Source: CAZUHN01 sp964620535
GTDB taxonomy: Bacteria; UBA8248
Direction of reading: 5' to 3'
Assembly (NCBI GenBank): GCA_964620535.1
Contig: CAZUHN010000095.1
Span: 1 to 45,854 of the forward strand
DNA: 45,854 nucleotides
The notes under the pieces are model-generated. The model saw nothing but the letters and a program-made list of their open reading frames with translations, searched no databases and was not told the DNA's origin. The stretch's first letter is position 1, and each line of letters starts with the position of its first letter. Of this stretch, positions 1 through 8,573 are shown in pieces. The translations under genes and the position numbers were made by a program.

Positions 1-976
1 CTTTCTCGGGGGGCTTCTCGGAAACAATGGAACTCTCGTTGGGGCCGCGGTTGATGGCGTAAAGGGGTTTTCCGGTCTTCGTCGAGATGAGACCCCATTG
101 ATGCACCACCCAGACGACGCCTTTTTGGTTTGCTCTTGCCACATAAATAAATCGTCCGCTTCGTTCGGAGAGAATGGTCTGGCGGGTACGGTCGAGGTCC
201 TGGGTTAAGTCCTTGACTTGCTCCCGCAGAGCAACCTCGGCTGCCTCGGAAATTGCGCGCCGCTCTCCGAGATCCCTCATAATCGTATCGATTCGGTGCC
301 GGAGCAGGCGTTCTTGGGCTTGGGCGCTTTGGATGAACTCTTTGTTGGCCTGCTCCAATTCCTTTTCTCGTGCCCGGAACCGCTCTTCGAAGAGCACAAG
401 ACGTGCCTGCAGGGCGGATTTTTCTGCCCGCTCGGTAAAGAGGAAATTCCAAAGGGCTAAATCTACAACGATGAATAAAGAGAGGAGGATGGCCGTGACC
501 CGCATGCCGAACTGCCATCGGGAACGCCGCAAGACTTCCTGGACAAAAGTAGAGGCAGTTTTTCCTTCGCTGGCTTTGCCTCCGCGATGGAGTCGCGGAC
601 CATGGCTTGAAGCATGCGGGCGTTCACGCTGCAGGTGGTGGTGTACATATCAAGCATTCCTATAAGTCCGGATTCGCCCTCGAAAACGAGGCGGGGTCCG
701 CCCGAGCCGAGTTCGATGAGGGTCCCCTGAGGTGAGTTTTGCCAAGCTGACGCATTTTCCGTTGAGGAAGGTCCCCTTGTCGCCGCTGTTGTCGTAGAGA
801 ACGAAGAAGCCGCACTCGAATGTAATCTCTGCGTGGACGGACTCGATTTCAAGTGATTCAATACCACCAATATTCACTTCGTTGTCTCCCGATGTTCCGA
901 TGCGAATCCGTTCTTGAGAAAACTCCAATTTGTCCCCCTCTTGGGGGACACCCAGGTAGGTGATGCTTATTTTCAC
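1..976 (-). CDS. FHA-domain, single-TM, coiled-coil protein; partial and frameshifted
   Basis: The N-terminal ~100 residues form a forkhead-associated (FHA) domain, a phosphothreonine-binding fold, with a GTFLNG core and a closing ELGSGGP strand. A basic juxtamembrane stretch follows, then one transmembrane helix (about residues 157-177, ILLSLFIVVDLALW) and a charged coiled coil (about 180-260). The protein runs off the window edge after a segment beginning GVVWVVHQWG, which may be the start of a trypsin-like domain (weak inference). The reading frame breaks twice: near 727 (an extra C in a CCC run) and near 559 (a missing A in an A5 run). The middle portion is in another frame and the two shifts cancel, so the end returns to the first frame. 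This looks like two sequencing indels, though a real pseudogene is possible. The GTG start overlaps the plsC stop (GTGA), implying translational coupling. Confidence 0.6.
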
Positions 977-1650
977 CGCGACTTTTTCACTGAAATTTTC
1001 GAATACGATGCCAGGTATTCTCTTTCTAAATTTCTGAGAGACTCTTCGGCGAGCCGTGCAGCGTGCTCGCGGGCTTCTCGTCCCCGGCCAGGCACGGGGC
1101 GAAGGAGTTCCCCCACGCGGATGGCTAGGAAAGAGGTGTCCGAAAGGGCACGTTGCATATCGATTAACGTATCGGATCCAGTGATATAGATTGGCAGAAT
1201 CGACGCTCCGCTCATTGTGGCCAAGGTGCCGACTCCCGCCTTGAAGCCTTTCTGCCCTAACGTGTCCACGATTCCGCCCTCTGGGAAGAGGGTGACCACG
1301 CCTCCGGCACGAAGTATCTGGAGGGCGGTCCGAAACGTGCTTCCTTGGGGTTTTTCCCGATTGACCGAAAAACCACCAAACAAGGTATTGACAAGGCGAT
1401 GATGGGTTTTTTCGAAGAGCTCGCGCTTGGCCAAGAAGTGTATGCGCCGGGGGATGAAAGCACCGAGAAGAATCGGGTCTAGATAACTTCTATGGGTAGC
1501 GACGAGAATGAGCGGTCCCTCTCGATGAATGTTTTCTATTCCCCTGACATCGTACCCGCCAAACGAGATCCAAAAGATTGCGCGAAAAAAAGCCTTAAGC
1601 CAGAAGGGTTGCCAGCAGGGCGGAATCTTTCCCGCTCCCTCATTCTCCAC
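973..1650 (-). CDS. plsC: 1-acyl-sn-glycerol-3-phosphate acyltransferase (PlsC family)
   Basis: This 225-aa protein has the acyltransferase signature HRSYLD (H-x4-D) near residue 53 and the substrate-binding FPEGG motif near residue 123. Both are diagnostic of the PlsC/LPLAT family, which acylates lysophosphatidic acid to phosphatidic acid at the inner membrane. The length is typical. The GTG start at 1650 is preceded by a GAGGAGGGAG Shine-Dalgarno and is the only start placing the catalytic His at the usual distance. The stop overlaps the start of the downstream FHA gene, so the two are co-translated. The family is certain; the exact acyl acceptor (glycerophospholipid or ornithine lipid) cannot be read from the sequence. 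Confidence 0.88.
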   Translation of the reverse strand: MENEGAGKIPPCWQPFWLKAFFRAIFWISFGGYDVRGIENIHREGPLILVATHRSYLDPILLGAFIPRRIHFLAKRELFEKTHHRLVNTLFGGFSVNREKPQGSTFRTALQILRAGGVVTLFPEGGIVDTLGQKGFKAGVGTLATMSGASILPIYITGSDTLIDMQRALSDTSFLAIRVGELLRPVPGRGREAREHAARLAEESLRNLEREYLASYSKISVKKSR

Positions 1651-1668
1651 AGGTCTCCCTCCTCAGCT

Positions 1669-2339
1669 ATTCATATCCCTCAGCCAGTTCGACACGCCGG
1701 CTATGGGAGTGTTGAAGGCGGCAGCCAAGTCCGCCGCAGCGTCGACAGGTACCAGTGATCGGATGTGGTTGCATTATAGAGAGAAAATTTGCCTCAGCCA
1801 GGAGGGCAGGCCGGCGCAGATTTGAACTGTCGGGTCTTCTCGCCCTAGGCTGGGGCCAGAGCAAACGTTCAATGCACCCAGGAAAAACATGCCTAGCCAG
1901 ACCCATAACGGAGTCCGTCCGGTATAGACATTGTGAGCAATTATTGTCTGGGGAATGCTGCTCCCCCTGGCCTCGGGTATATAATGCATGAGGAGACCCC
2001 CAGCTAAAAAGCGCCGGCAGCGAATATCAACAGAACAGCGTACCATAGCCGGAGGATGGAGGTTAGATCCTGGGAACCGAAAAGCCATAAGTGCATCCAT
2101 CGATGCTGAGATGGAAAAGGACTGCTGTCAGCCTAGCGACGACATCGACCATAATTGGCAATGAAGTAATATATGCCTTGCCAGGCAAAACCAAAACAAA
2201 GTAACCAGCTAAGAAGGTGAAGGCAAAACTTTTCCAGTTCATTGCTCAATTGTTGGGGAGAGGAAAAACGTAGGATACTACGTTTCGTCTGAGCCGGAGT
2301 CATGCAATAACTCCCGGACGGTTGCCTTTGCATATGCAT
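1669..2339 (-). pseudogene. Decayed small membrane-protein gene
   Basis: No intact frame exists here, but the minus strand keeps a chain of hydrophobic helix-like segments in alternating frames: HLLSWLLCFGFAWQGIYYF (about 2170-2240), SIRLWYAVLLIFAAGAF (about 2010-2060) and PLWVWLGMFFLGALNV (about 1860-1910). An in-frame TAA at 1774 is followed in the same frame by an amphipathic tail that ends at 1669, 18 nt before plsC. Several frameshifts and one stop separate the pieces. I infer a former three- to four-helix membrane protein upstream of plsC in the same operon. The family is not recognised. Between 2340 and 2628 I see no gene. Confidence 0.35.
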
Positions 2340-2628
2340 TTTCTGAGCGTCTGACTCGTAAATGTTCCGTTTGGTCTTGGTCAGGTTCAGGGGTTGAATG
2401 CTTTCGCCTTCAAGGTATCTTCAGGATAGTGTGACTCAAATTAGCAGGAAGAATTGAAACGGTTCATCAGATTTGGCAATTTGAAATGTTGGCTCAACGC
2501 GGCATAGCGATCCATTAAGAACATCTTGTTTGGAGGGATGATTGCAGAGGCCGAAATGTGGTCGGTGCACCTCCCGGCAGCACAAGCCGTACTACTATAA
2601 ATCATCTTCGGATCGGGAGGAATCGTTT

Positions 2629-3392
2629 ATGGTTGTTCTTGAGGGGCAATCTGCCATTGTGACCGGTGCTTCCAAAGGGATTGGCAGAGCTACAGCCCTG
2701 CGTCTTGCGTCCGCGGATTGCTCGGTTTTTCTCGCAGCAGACGGTCCGGCTGAGGCTCTGGAAGCCGCCGCCGCCGAGTGCAGGAAAGCGGGAAAAGTGC
2801 GGGTCGAATGGGGCCTTTTTGACCTTGCTGAGTTGGACGAAAGTAAAGCGATGGTGGAAGCTGCGCTAGAATGTTTCGGGAAGGTAGATATTTTGGTCAA
2901 TAATGCCGGCGTTCGTGCCCACAAGCTCTTGGGAGAGTTTACTCACAAGGATTTTGAGCACGTTGTGGGGGGGTAAACCTCCGGGCGCCCTTTTTTACTA
3001 GCCAAGCCGTTCTTCCTTCCATGCGGGCCGCCGGTGGAGGGTGCATCATCCACATTGCGAGCCAACTCGGCGTGGTCGCGGCAAAGAAGACGGCTATATA
3101 TGGAATGACAAAAGCCGCTCTTATACACCTTACGAAGGTGATGGCACTTGAACTCGCCCCAGCAGGGATCAGAGTAAATGCTATCAGCCCGGGTCCGATC
3201 GCAACTGAATTTCTTCTGGAACGCCTAAATAAGGATCCTGAAGAACGGGCTCAAAGACTTACGTATGTCCCAGCTGGGCGTTTCGGAGAGGCCGAAGAGA
3301 TCGCGGCCGCTGTCGTGTTTTTGGCCTCTGGGGAAGCGACTTTTATCCATGGGCAGAACCTTCTTGTCGACGGAGGATATGTAACACATTGA
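2629..3392 (+). CDS. SDR-family NAD(P)-dependent oxidoreductase, frameshifted
   Basis: The N-terminal part has the Rossmann TGASKGIG motif (residues 12-19) and NNAG. The C-terminal part has the catalytic YGMTK (Y-x3-K), the RVNAISPGPIAT segment and the terminal DGGYVTH. Together they make a full-length classical short-chain dehydrogenase of about 253 residues. The frame breaks at a G7 run near 2967-2973: the upstream frame reads into TAA, while removing two G (or adding one) joins the codons for VNLRAPFF. The ATG at 2629 follows a GGGAGG Shine-Dalgarno; longer upstream frames lack one. Substrate unknown. Either a sequencing error or a real null allele. Confidence 0.75.
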
Positions 3393-3412
3393 GCTTAATT
3401 AAGGGGGTGTGA

Positions 3413-3461
3413 TTTCCAGGAAAATTCGGAACGCCACCCTGCGTAACTATTTTCCTGGAGA
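3413..3461 (+). terminator. Long inverted repeat after the SDR gene (terminator-like)
   Basis: The arms TCCAGGAAAAT (3415-3425) and ATTTTCCTGGA (3449-3459) are perfectly complementary over 11 bp. One GU and one UA pair extend the stem, and the loop is 23 nt. It starts about 20 nt after the SDR stop and 130 nt before the next gene. There is no clear U-tract, so it may be a Rho-independent terminator of weak form, an mRNA 3'-stabilising hairpin or a protein-binding site. Confidence 0.4.
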
Positions 3462-3587
3462 ACTTTCGGCAACAAAGGGTCACATTGCTTTGTATGTTCA
3501 TTTTCATGTTCTGTGTCGGTTTCCAGCCGTAAGCGGTTGAAAAAAAGCCGCTCCTTTTATTAATTTTAGATTGAGAGGAGATGTTTC

Positions 3588-4472
3588 ATGGCCATGAAAA
3601 TTGGAGTGGTCGGTCTGGGCATTATGGGAGGGGCATTTTCGGGGCACTTGCTGGATGCTGGCTTCGAGGTGGCAGGTTACGATCCAGTGGGAAAAATGTA
3701 TGAAAAATTTGAGGGAAAAAACCTTCGCCGGGCGAAATCTCCTGCAGATGCGGCGAAGGGGTCGGACCTTATTATGACCTCTCTCCCGAATTATAAGTTT
3801 GTAGAAGAAGCAATTTCCGGTCCGGAAGGTGTATTTGAAGGAATAGATTCCGGGGCAGTCATTGCGGACATGAGCACGGTTCCTCCGAGTTTTAGCCGTT
3901 CTTTGGCACAGTCTGCGGAGGAAAGGGGCCTTTCTTTGCTCGATAGCCCTGTCAGCGGAGCGGGGAGACAGGCACAAATCAAGGATCTTGTTGTGATGAG
4001 CTCTGGACCGAAGGCGGCGTTTGAAAAAACAAAAGTCGCTTTCGATGCCATCGGGAAGAAGACTGTGTATGTAGGCGAGAAAAACGGTTTGGCTGCGCAG
4101 TTGAAGCTTGTGATCAATCTTGTTTTGTTCGTGAACATGGCCGGAGCGGCAGAGGGCCTTACGCTGGGACTGAAGGCCGGAATATCTCCCGATATCATGC
4201 TTGATGCCCTCTGCTCTGGAGCGGCGAGTTCGAATGTGCTCGAGGTGCGGGGAAAGGATATGTTGGCAGACAACTACCCGCCTTCCGGTCCTATCTGGAT
4301 CGTACTCAAGGATCTGGATTGTGCAATCGCCTCAGCGGACGATATGAGCGTTCCCGTTCCCCTAGCGGGGCTCGTGCGAAACTTCTACATGGCCCAAAAG
4401 AGTAAAGGACGTGAAAATGAGGATGGGAGTTCGATCTTCCGTATTTTTAAAGAGCTGGCGAACATCACGTAA
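3588..4472 (+). CDS. NAD(P)-dependent beta-hydroxyacid dehydrogenase (3-hydroxyisobutyrate dehydrogenase family)
   Basis: This 294-aa protein begins with the dinucleotide-binding motif GLGIMGG (residues 9-15). It carries the family substrate-binding signature DSPVSGAGRQAQ and the conserved catalytic-lysine helix (KLVINLVLF) after a short all-alpha linker. This is the domain order of 3-hydroxyisobutyrate, tartronate-semialdehyde and related dehydrogenases, and the length is standard. The ATG at 3588 follows GAGAGGAGA. The neighbour upstream is another oxidoreductase, but a hairpin separates them. Family assignment is firm. The substrate is open, because the substrate loop has GAGRQAQ where the classic enzymes usually have GG..A..G. 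Confidence 0.85.
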   Translation: MAMKIGVVGLGIMGGAFSGHLLDAGFEVAGYDPVGKMYEKFEGKNLRRAKSPADAAKGSDLIMTSLPNYKFVEEAISGPEGVFEGIDSGAVIADMSTVPPSFSRSLAQSAEERGLSLLDSPVSGAGRQAQIKDLVVMSSGPKAAFEKTKVAFDAIGKKTVYVGEKNGLAAQLKLVINLVLFVNMAGAAEGLTLGLKAGISPDIMLDALCSGAASSNVLEVRGKDMLADNYPPSGPIWIVLKDLDCAIASADDMSVPVPLAGLVRNFYMAQKSKGRENEDGSSIFRIFKELANIT

Positions 4473-4610
4473 GAGGAAAAAATCGGAGCGGGAGGAGTGC
4501 CCGTTCAAGAAGAGTTGGCAGGAAGTCGATCAAATAAAATCATCATGTCTTTTTCACGATTTGGTCGCCTGCCTCTCAGATCATCCGTATGGGGTCGGCG
4601 CGCATGATCA

Positions 4611-4979
4611 TTACTTGAACATGTCACCTAACTTTTCTTCAATAGTCTGTGGAGTGAATGGTTTAACGATGTAGTTATTCGTGCCGGATTGAATCGCTTG
4701 AGTAACATTTTCCCTTAAAGCTTCCGCAGTTACCATGAGGAAGGGAATCGTTTTCTCGTCTGCCCGTACTGCCTTGAGGAACTCTAGTCCGATCATCACC
4801 GGTATGTTCCAGTCTGATGTGATAAGTTCGAAATCGTCCGACTTCGCCATGCAGTATCCCTCCTCGCCGTTCTCAACCTCGGATACGTTTTCAAAGCCAA
4901 GTTGGCGTAACATATTGCGAACCACCTTCCGCATCGTTGTGAAGTCATCCACGATAAATATTTTCATCTTGTTGTCCAT
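4611..4979 (-). CDS. cheY: CheY-like single-domain response regulator
   Basis: A 122-aa stand-alone receiver domain. The acidic pair D11/D12, phospho-acceptor D56 (in SDWN), T84 and K106 (VKPF) are all present, so it should accept phosphate. The sequence closely resembles chemotaxis CheY, but the usual MDGLE after the phospho-site reads MIGLE (Ile63 for Asp). No chemotaxis gene lies nearby in the window, so it is an orphan regulator here. The likely start is the ATG at 4979; an internal Met four codons later is possible. A good promoter lies just upstream (5018-5045). Confidence 0.88.
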   Translation of the reverse strand: MDNKMKIFIVDDFTTMRKVVRNMLRQLGFENVSEVENGEEGYCMAKSDDFELITSDWNIPVMIGLEFLKAVRADEKTIPFLMVTAEALRENVTQAIQSGTNNYIVKPFTPQTIEEKLGDMFK

Positions 4980-5017
4980 TTTGCCGTTTTCCGTCGGCCA
5001 TTCCGTTTCTCTCTTGC

Positions 5018-5045
5018 GTTATAAGAGAGGGCGTTAGACCTGCAA
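5018..5045 (-). promoter_or_regulatory. Sigma-70-type promoter for the cheY-like gene
   Basis: On the minus strand TTGCAG, a 16-bp spacer and TATAAC lie about 40 bp upstream of the ATG at 4979, predicting a 5' UTR of about 30 nt. Found by eye only. Confidence 0.45.
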
Positions 5046-5741
5046 AATATTGACCGTTTCTAAGCAGATATTTCCTTGCTCCATTGACAAAAAGTATTGC
5101 GTTACCTTCAGTGCAAGGGTTCCATTTGGTTGAGAATGCGAGTCAGTTTTATTTGTATCCAGGACTTTCCATGAATGGCGATCTGGTCACTGTGAGTGGG
5201 GAAATACCAGATTAATAATATCTGGTAATCTCCTAAACTAGATTTTCTTGATAATTCTGAACCTCTATTGTTGCCCGCAGATTACTTTTGCATTGATCTT
5301 CTTTGAGGCAATCCCAGAACATTTCATGTTTCTTGAAATTCTTCAGCCCGTAATTTCATTCACCCCAACTCCCCTCATCTGAATCTATTATATCATGACC
5401 ATCTGGATAGCCTCAATTTCCTGGCAGTTGTTGTTGCTTTGAGATGTGCTCTGCATCAAGTGATGGGGGAGAGGAGAAGATCTTCGAACACCTCTGCTAT
5501 CCCTTTTGCGGCGGGAGAATCCGGGAAAACCTTAAAGACGTTTCGCCCGTTCGTAGATCCAAAAGTTAGGTTACTCGTTCATGGCCACGGTTCCCTCCGT
5601 CATTCGGGGAAAAGGTCGCACGGTGAAACAGATCTCGAAAGGCCCCGCCCTTATGATTCCCTTCACCACAGATTCCGGAGATTTCTTTGTGGAGGCGATC
5701 TCTGCAGAATAGCGGCCCGCCGGCCCCGCGCTCTTGTCAGA
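5046..5741. other. Intergenic region without a convincing gene
   Basis: About 700 bp with no recognisable protein, RNA or repeat. The first half is AT-rich. The only candidate is a 43-codon ORF on plus (ATG at 5581, TAG ending 5712) with no clear Shine-Dalgarno. Its product ends GDFFVEAISAE and resembles nothing I can name. It may be the end of a lost gene. Confidence 0.4.
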
Positions 5742-5993
5742 CTACTGACTCCGGATGACCGCGGATTGGATGATTTGCCGCGTTTCGTCGTCGTTCAGGG
5801 TTCTCAATTGCTCGAATGTGATGAGCGCAGATGTATCCGGATCCCCTCGCTCGCCCCACCAGACGCGAAAACTGTCGTCTACGTAGGTGAAGCGGAGATC
5901 CAAGTCCACGTTTGGAATCCCCTTATCCAATATCTTGCTTAATCGCTCGACGAGAACGCGTCCCTCCTGCCGCTGTTGCGCTACGTCACTCAA
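5742..5993 (-). CDS. Small conserved-looking hypothetical protein (83 aa)
   Basis: An 83-residue protein that starts MSDVAQQRQEGRVLVERL, with an amphipathic N-terminal helix and then a beta-rich stretch with several acidic residues. The TTG start at 5993 has a strong AGGGGAGGTG Shine-Dalgarno that overlaps the end of the MBL-fold gene 6 nt upstream, so the two are very probably co-translated. No domain is recognised. The short spacing suggests a function linked to the hydrolase, but nothing in the sequence shows which. Confidence 0.55.
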   Translation of the reverse strand: MSDVAQQRQEGRVLVERLSKILDKGIPNVDLDLRFTYVDDSFRVWWGERGDPDTSALITFEQLRTLNDDETRQIIQSAVIRSQ

Positions 5994-5999
5994 CGGCTT

Positions 6000-6791
6000 T
6001 CACCTCCCCTCTTTTCGAAATTCATACGATTTGCCTTGAACGAGCCACTGAAGACGTGGCTCACAAAGAGCCTGGACCTCTTCATTGATTTCGTTCCGGC
6101 AATGCGGTTTCACGTGAAACAGATATATTGGTACATTCGGCGGCATTTTCTTGATTTCCGCTTTGAGAGTACGGGGGGTCAAATGCATGGAAGCGTCCGC
6201 GACATCCTGAAGGCGATTGGGGAAAGAGACCTCCGTAATAATCGTATGAAGATCCGCGCAGTCTCGTCCCTTTTCCCAAATCACTTGTGTCGGCCCGCTA
6301 TCCCCCGTGAAAAGGACCGCGCCCTCGTCGTCACGCAGGATATAGCCCACCGCATTGACGTTGTGGTTTACAGGATAAGCGGTGAGTCGAACGTCCGAGA
6401 TAGAAAATTCATTGTTTTCGTGGATACTTAGGAATTCAAGGATCGGGTGTTCGCCCGACGTGAGCACAGAGAAGTCTGGCCACGTAATATCGTTGAAAAG
6501 ATATTTGTGGAGGTCCCCCAAAATGCTGTTGAGACTGATTACAGGGAGGCTTTTTTCCCGAAGGCCGAAAACGTTGTCGGCGATGAAAGGGATGTCACCC
6601 ACATGATCCAGGTGAACGTGCGTAAGAATAATCCCTTCCAGGGTGGCTTGTTCGGCCGTTGAGAGGGTGGACGCCGCACTTCCCGCATCGAGGAGGAGCC
6701 TGTCGTTGATGAGGAATGATGGCAGATAAAAACCGGGCTCTTTGCCCCCGCTGCAGCCGAGAACTCGAAGACGGATGGGCGGATCCTCCAA
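6000..6791 (-). CDS. MBL-fold metallo-hydrolase, class II cyclic-nucleotide phosphodiesterase-like
   Basis: This 263-aa protein has the metallo-beta-lactamase motif THVHLDH (H58, H60, D62, H63), a GD in the second metal-site region (LFTGDSGPT) and a late His in LFHVKPH. The arrangement HLDHVGD, a long middle insert and the C-terminal LTPRTL segment resembles class II cAMP phosphodiesterases (PDE1/CpdP type), which hydrolyse 3',5'-cyclic nucleotides. It could instead act on another phosphodiester or a lactone. The TTG start at 6791 is the only start after an upstream in-frame stop, and its Shine-Dalgarno is weak. It lies downstream of pyrK by 122 bp and upstream of a coupled 83-aa protein. Confidence 0.65.
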   Translation of the reverse strand: MEDPPIRLRVLGCSGGKEPGFYLPSFLINDRLLLDAGSAASTLSTAEQATLEGIILTHVHLDHVGDIPFIADNVFGLREKSLPVISLNSILGDLHKYLFNDITWPDFSVLTSGEHPILEFLSIHENNEFSISDVRLTAYPVNHNVNAVGYILRDDEGAVLFTGDSGPTQVIWEKGRDCADLHTIITEVSFPNRLQDVADASMHLTPRTLKAEIKKMPPNVPIYLFHVKPHCRNEINEEVQALCEPRLQWLVQGKSYEFRKEGR

Positions 6792-6913
6792 CGAAAGGGG
6801 TTAAAGGTAAAAGGTAACTCTATCCCCCTCCTTGATTCCTCAAAATGAATTTCACACAAAAATATAGTATAAAGTTCCCCATTTCGGAAACCGCTCCGCC
6901 TATCGTTTTGATT

Positions 6914-7639
6914 CTAGGCTCTTTCCCAGCGTCCACTTTTTGTGCGCCGCCTTCGGCCAAAATCCGTCATCCGGGCCACTTCCGTTCCCATGAATACAGG
7001 GCCATCCACGCATACCCGCCAGCCCGAGCAACTGCACTGGCCGCACAGGCCGACGGCGCATTTCATATAACGCTCAATAGCGTAATACGTCTTTTCCGGA
7101 GGGAGGTGAGGCATACAGGCCGCCATCATCCGCTCCGGGCCGCAAACAGCGTAGTGTTTCGCCTCGGCGGGGAAAAGATCGGTTATCAGACCTCGATGGC
7201 CCAGAGAACCGTCCTCGGTGGCGACGCGAACCGGGCCGAGACCCTTGAACTCCTCATAATAAAGAATTTCCTCGGCCGTTCTTCCGCCGAGGAGAAAAGA
7301 CGGTTCACGGGCGGCGAAGGCCAGTAGCCGGAGTTCCGCGATCCCGACCCCGCCTCCGATGAGGGCGGGGCGGTCGAGGTCGGGATATCCCTTGCCGAGC
7401 GGCCCCCGTATGCCGATTTCATCGCCAGGGGAAAGTTCGCATAATCCACCGGTGAAATCTCCCGCATGCTTTAAAGTGAACGCGTTGGGATAGGAAAGGG
7501 TGAAGGGTTTTTCTCCGACGCGGGGATGCCAAACCATGAAGAACTGGCCGGGGGCGCATTCGATTGCGAGGTCGAAAAAAATGGTTCTAGTGTAGTTACT
7601 CTCGCGGCGATTATTGGTGACTCGAACTATCTCACGCAT
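6914..7639 (-). CDS. pyrK: Dihydroorotate dehydrogenase electron-transfer subunit
   Basis: This 241-aa flavoprotein passes electrons from the PyrD FMN to NAD+. Visible parts are an FAD-binding beta-barrel with KPFTLS (residues 44-49), an NAD-binding GGGVGIAELRLLA (about 95-108) and a C-terminal [2Fe-2S] domain with C194, C199, C202 and C210 (motif C-x4-C-x2-C-x7-C). The start overlaps the end of pyrD by 8 bp, so the class 1B heterotetramer partners are translationally coupled. Confidence 0.9.
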   Translation of the reverse strand: MREIVRVTNNRRESNYTRTIFFDLAIECAPGQFFMVWHPRVGEKPFTLSYPNAFTLKHAGDFTGGLCELSPGDEIGIRGPLGKGYPDLDRPALIGGGVGIAELRLLAFAAREPSFLLGGRTAEEILYYEEFKGLGPVRVATEDGSLGHRGLITDLFPAEAKHYAVCGPERMMAACMPHLPPEKTYYAIERYMKCAVGLCGQCSCSGWRVCVDGPVFMGTEVARMTDFGRRRRTKSGRWERA

Positions 7640-8573
7640 GCGGGACGTCTAGAGCGGGCAGGCGGTGGGCGCCACCGACAAGGGATGTGAGGGATTCACC
7701 CTCCAAATAGGCGAGAATGCCTTCCCAGATGTTCCTTGTAAGGGCCGACGCTTCGGCGGTGCTTTTGCCGAGAAAGGCGGTGCCGATTCCCAGAATACAT
7801 GCACCGGCAAGAAAGTATTCCAGGGCGTCGCGCCAGGTGGAAATTCCTCCGTAAGCCACGATGGGGCATTTGTAACGGGCATAAACATCGTGGGTCATAC
7901 GCAAACTTATTGGCTTGAGCGCCGGGCCACTGATCCCGCCGGTAGTCCCGGTGAGAATCGCATTGCGGGTCCGAATGTCGATCGCGAGTCCCGGCCCCAA
8001 AGTGTTAGCGCAGCCAAAGGCGTCTGCGCCTTCCTCGATACATGCCTCGGCGACCGCCATATAGTCGGAATTGGGCGAGAGCTTGGCAATCAGGGCTTTG
8101 TCGGTCTCGCTCCTGGACAAGCGGACTACCTCGCCCGCGAGGGAGGGATGCTGGCCGATGCTTTCCATAATGGTTTCCTCTCCGGGGACTTTATTCGGGC
8201 AACCCAGATTCAATTCAATGGCGTCGGTGAAAGGAGACATTTTCCCCACGACAGAGGCGAACTCCTCGGGCGTGCCCCCGTAGACGGAGATGATGAGTTT
8301 GGACCGCTCGAAACGTGTCTCAGAAATATCTTGGATCCAATCCTCGGGGTTCTGGGTTGGGAGGGCCAAAGAGTTGAGGACGGGGCCACCGTGGTCTTCC
8401 GGGTAGACAACAACCGGATTTTCATTTCCGGCCTTCTCGACCGGCCCGACGGATTTTGTCACATACCCGCCCAGCGCCGCGCCGGAGCGCTCGAAGGCCA
8501 AAAAAACTTCGGGATAGCTTAAAATGCCGCTCGCGTTGATAAGAGGAGGGTGGATATCCGGCAGCGGTATCAA
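7632..8573 (-). CDS. pyrD: Dihydroorotate dehydrogenase, class 1B catalytic subunit
   Basis: A 313-aa TIM-barrel FMN enzyme that oxidises dihydroorotate to orotate in pyrimidine synthesis. The active-site signature NLGCPN has Cys125 as catalytic base, which marks class 1 (class 2 enzymes use Ser). The conserved SGP and GGI segments of the FMN-phosphate site follow. The adjacent pyrK makes it class 1B, a cytosolic NAD-linked form. The TTG start at 8573 follows GGGAGA. No other pyr genes are in the window. Confidence 0.9.
   Translation of the reverse strand: MIPLPDIHPPLINASGILSYPEVFLAFERSGAALGGYVTKSVGPVEKAGNENPVVVYPEDHGGPVLNSLALPTQNPEDWIQDISETRFERSKLIISVYGGTPEEFASVVGKMSPFTDAIELNLGCPNKVPGEETIMESIGQHPSLAGEVVRLSRSETDKALIAKLSPNSDYMAVAEACIEEGADAFGCANTLGPGLAIDIRTRNAILTGTTGGISGPALKPISLRMTHDVYARYKCPIVAYGGISTWRDALEYFLAGACILGIGTAFLGKSTAEASALTRNIWEGILAYLEGESLTSLVGGAHRLPALDVPHA

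Noticed and set aside
174..665. 163-codon plus-strand frame
   Set aside because: Antisense of the coiled-coil part of the FHA protein; Arg/Ser-rich shadow.
5439..5942. 167-codon plus-strand frame
   Set aside because: Its 3' half is antisense to the Shine-Dalgarno-supported 83-aa gene; no domain seen.
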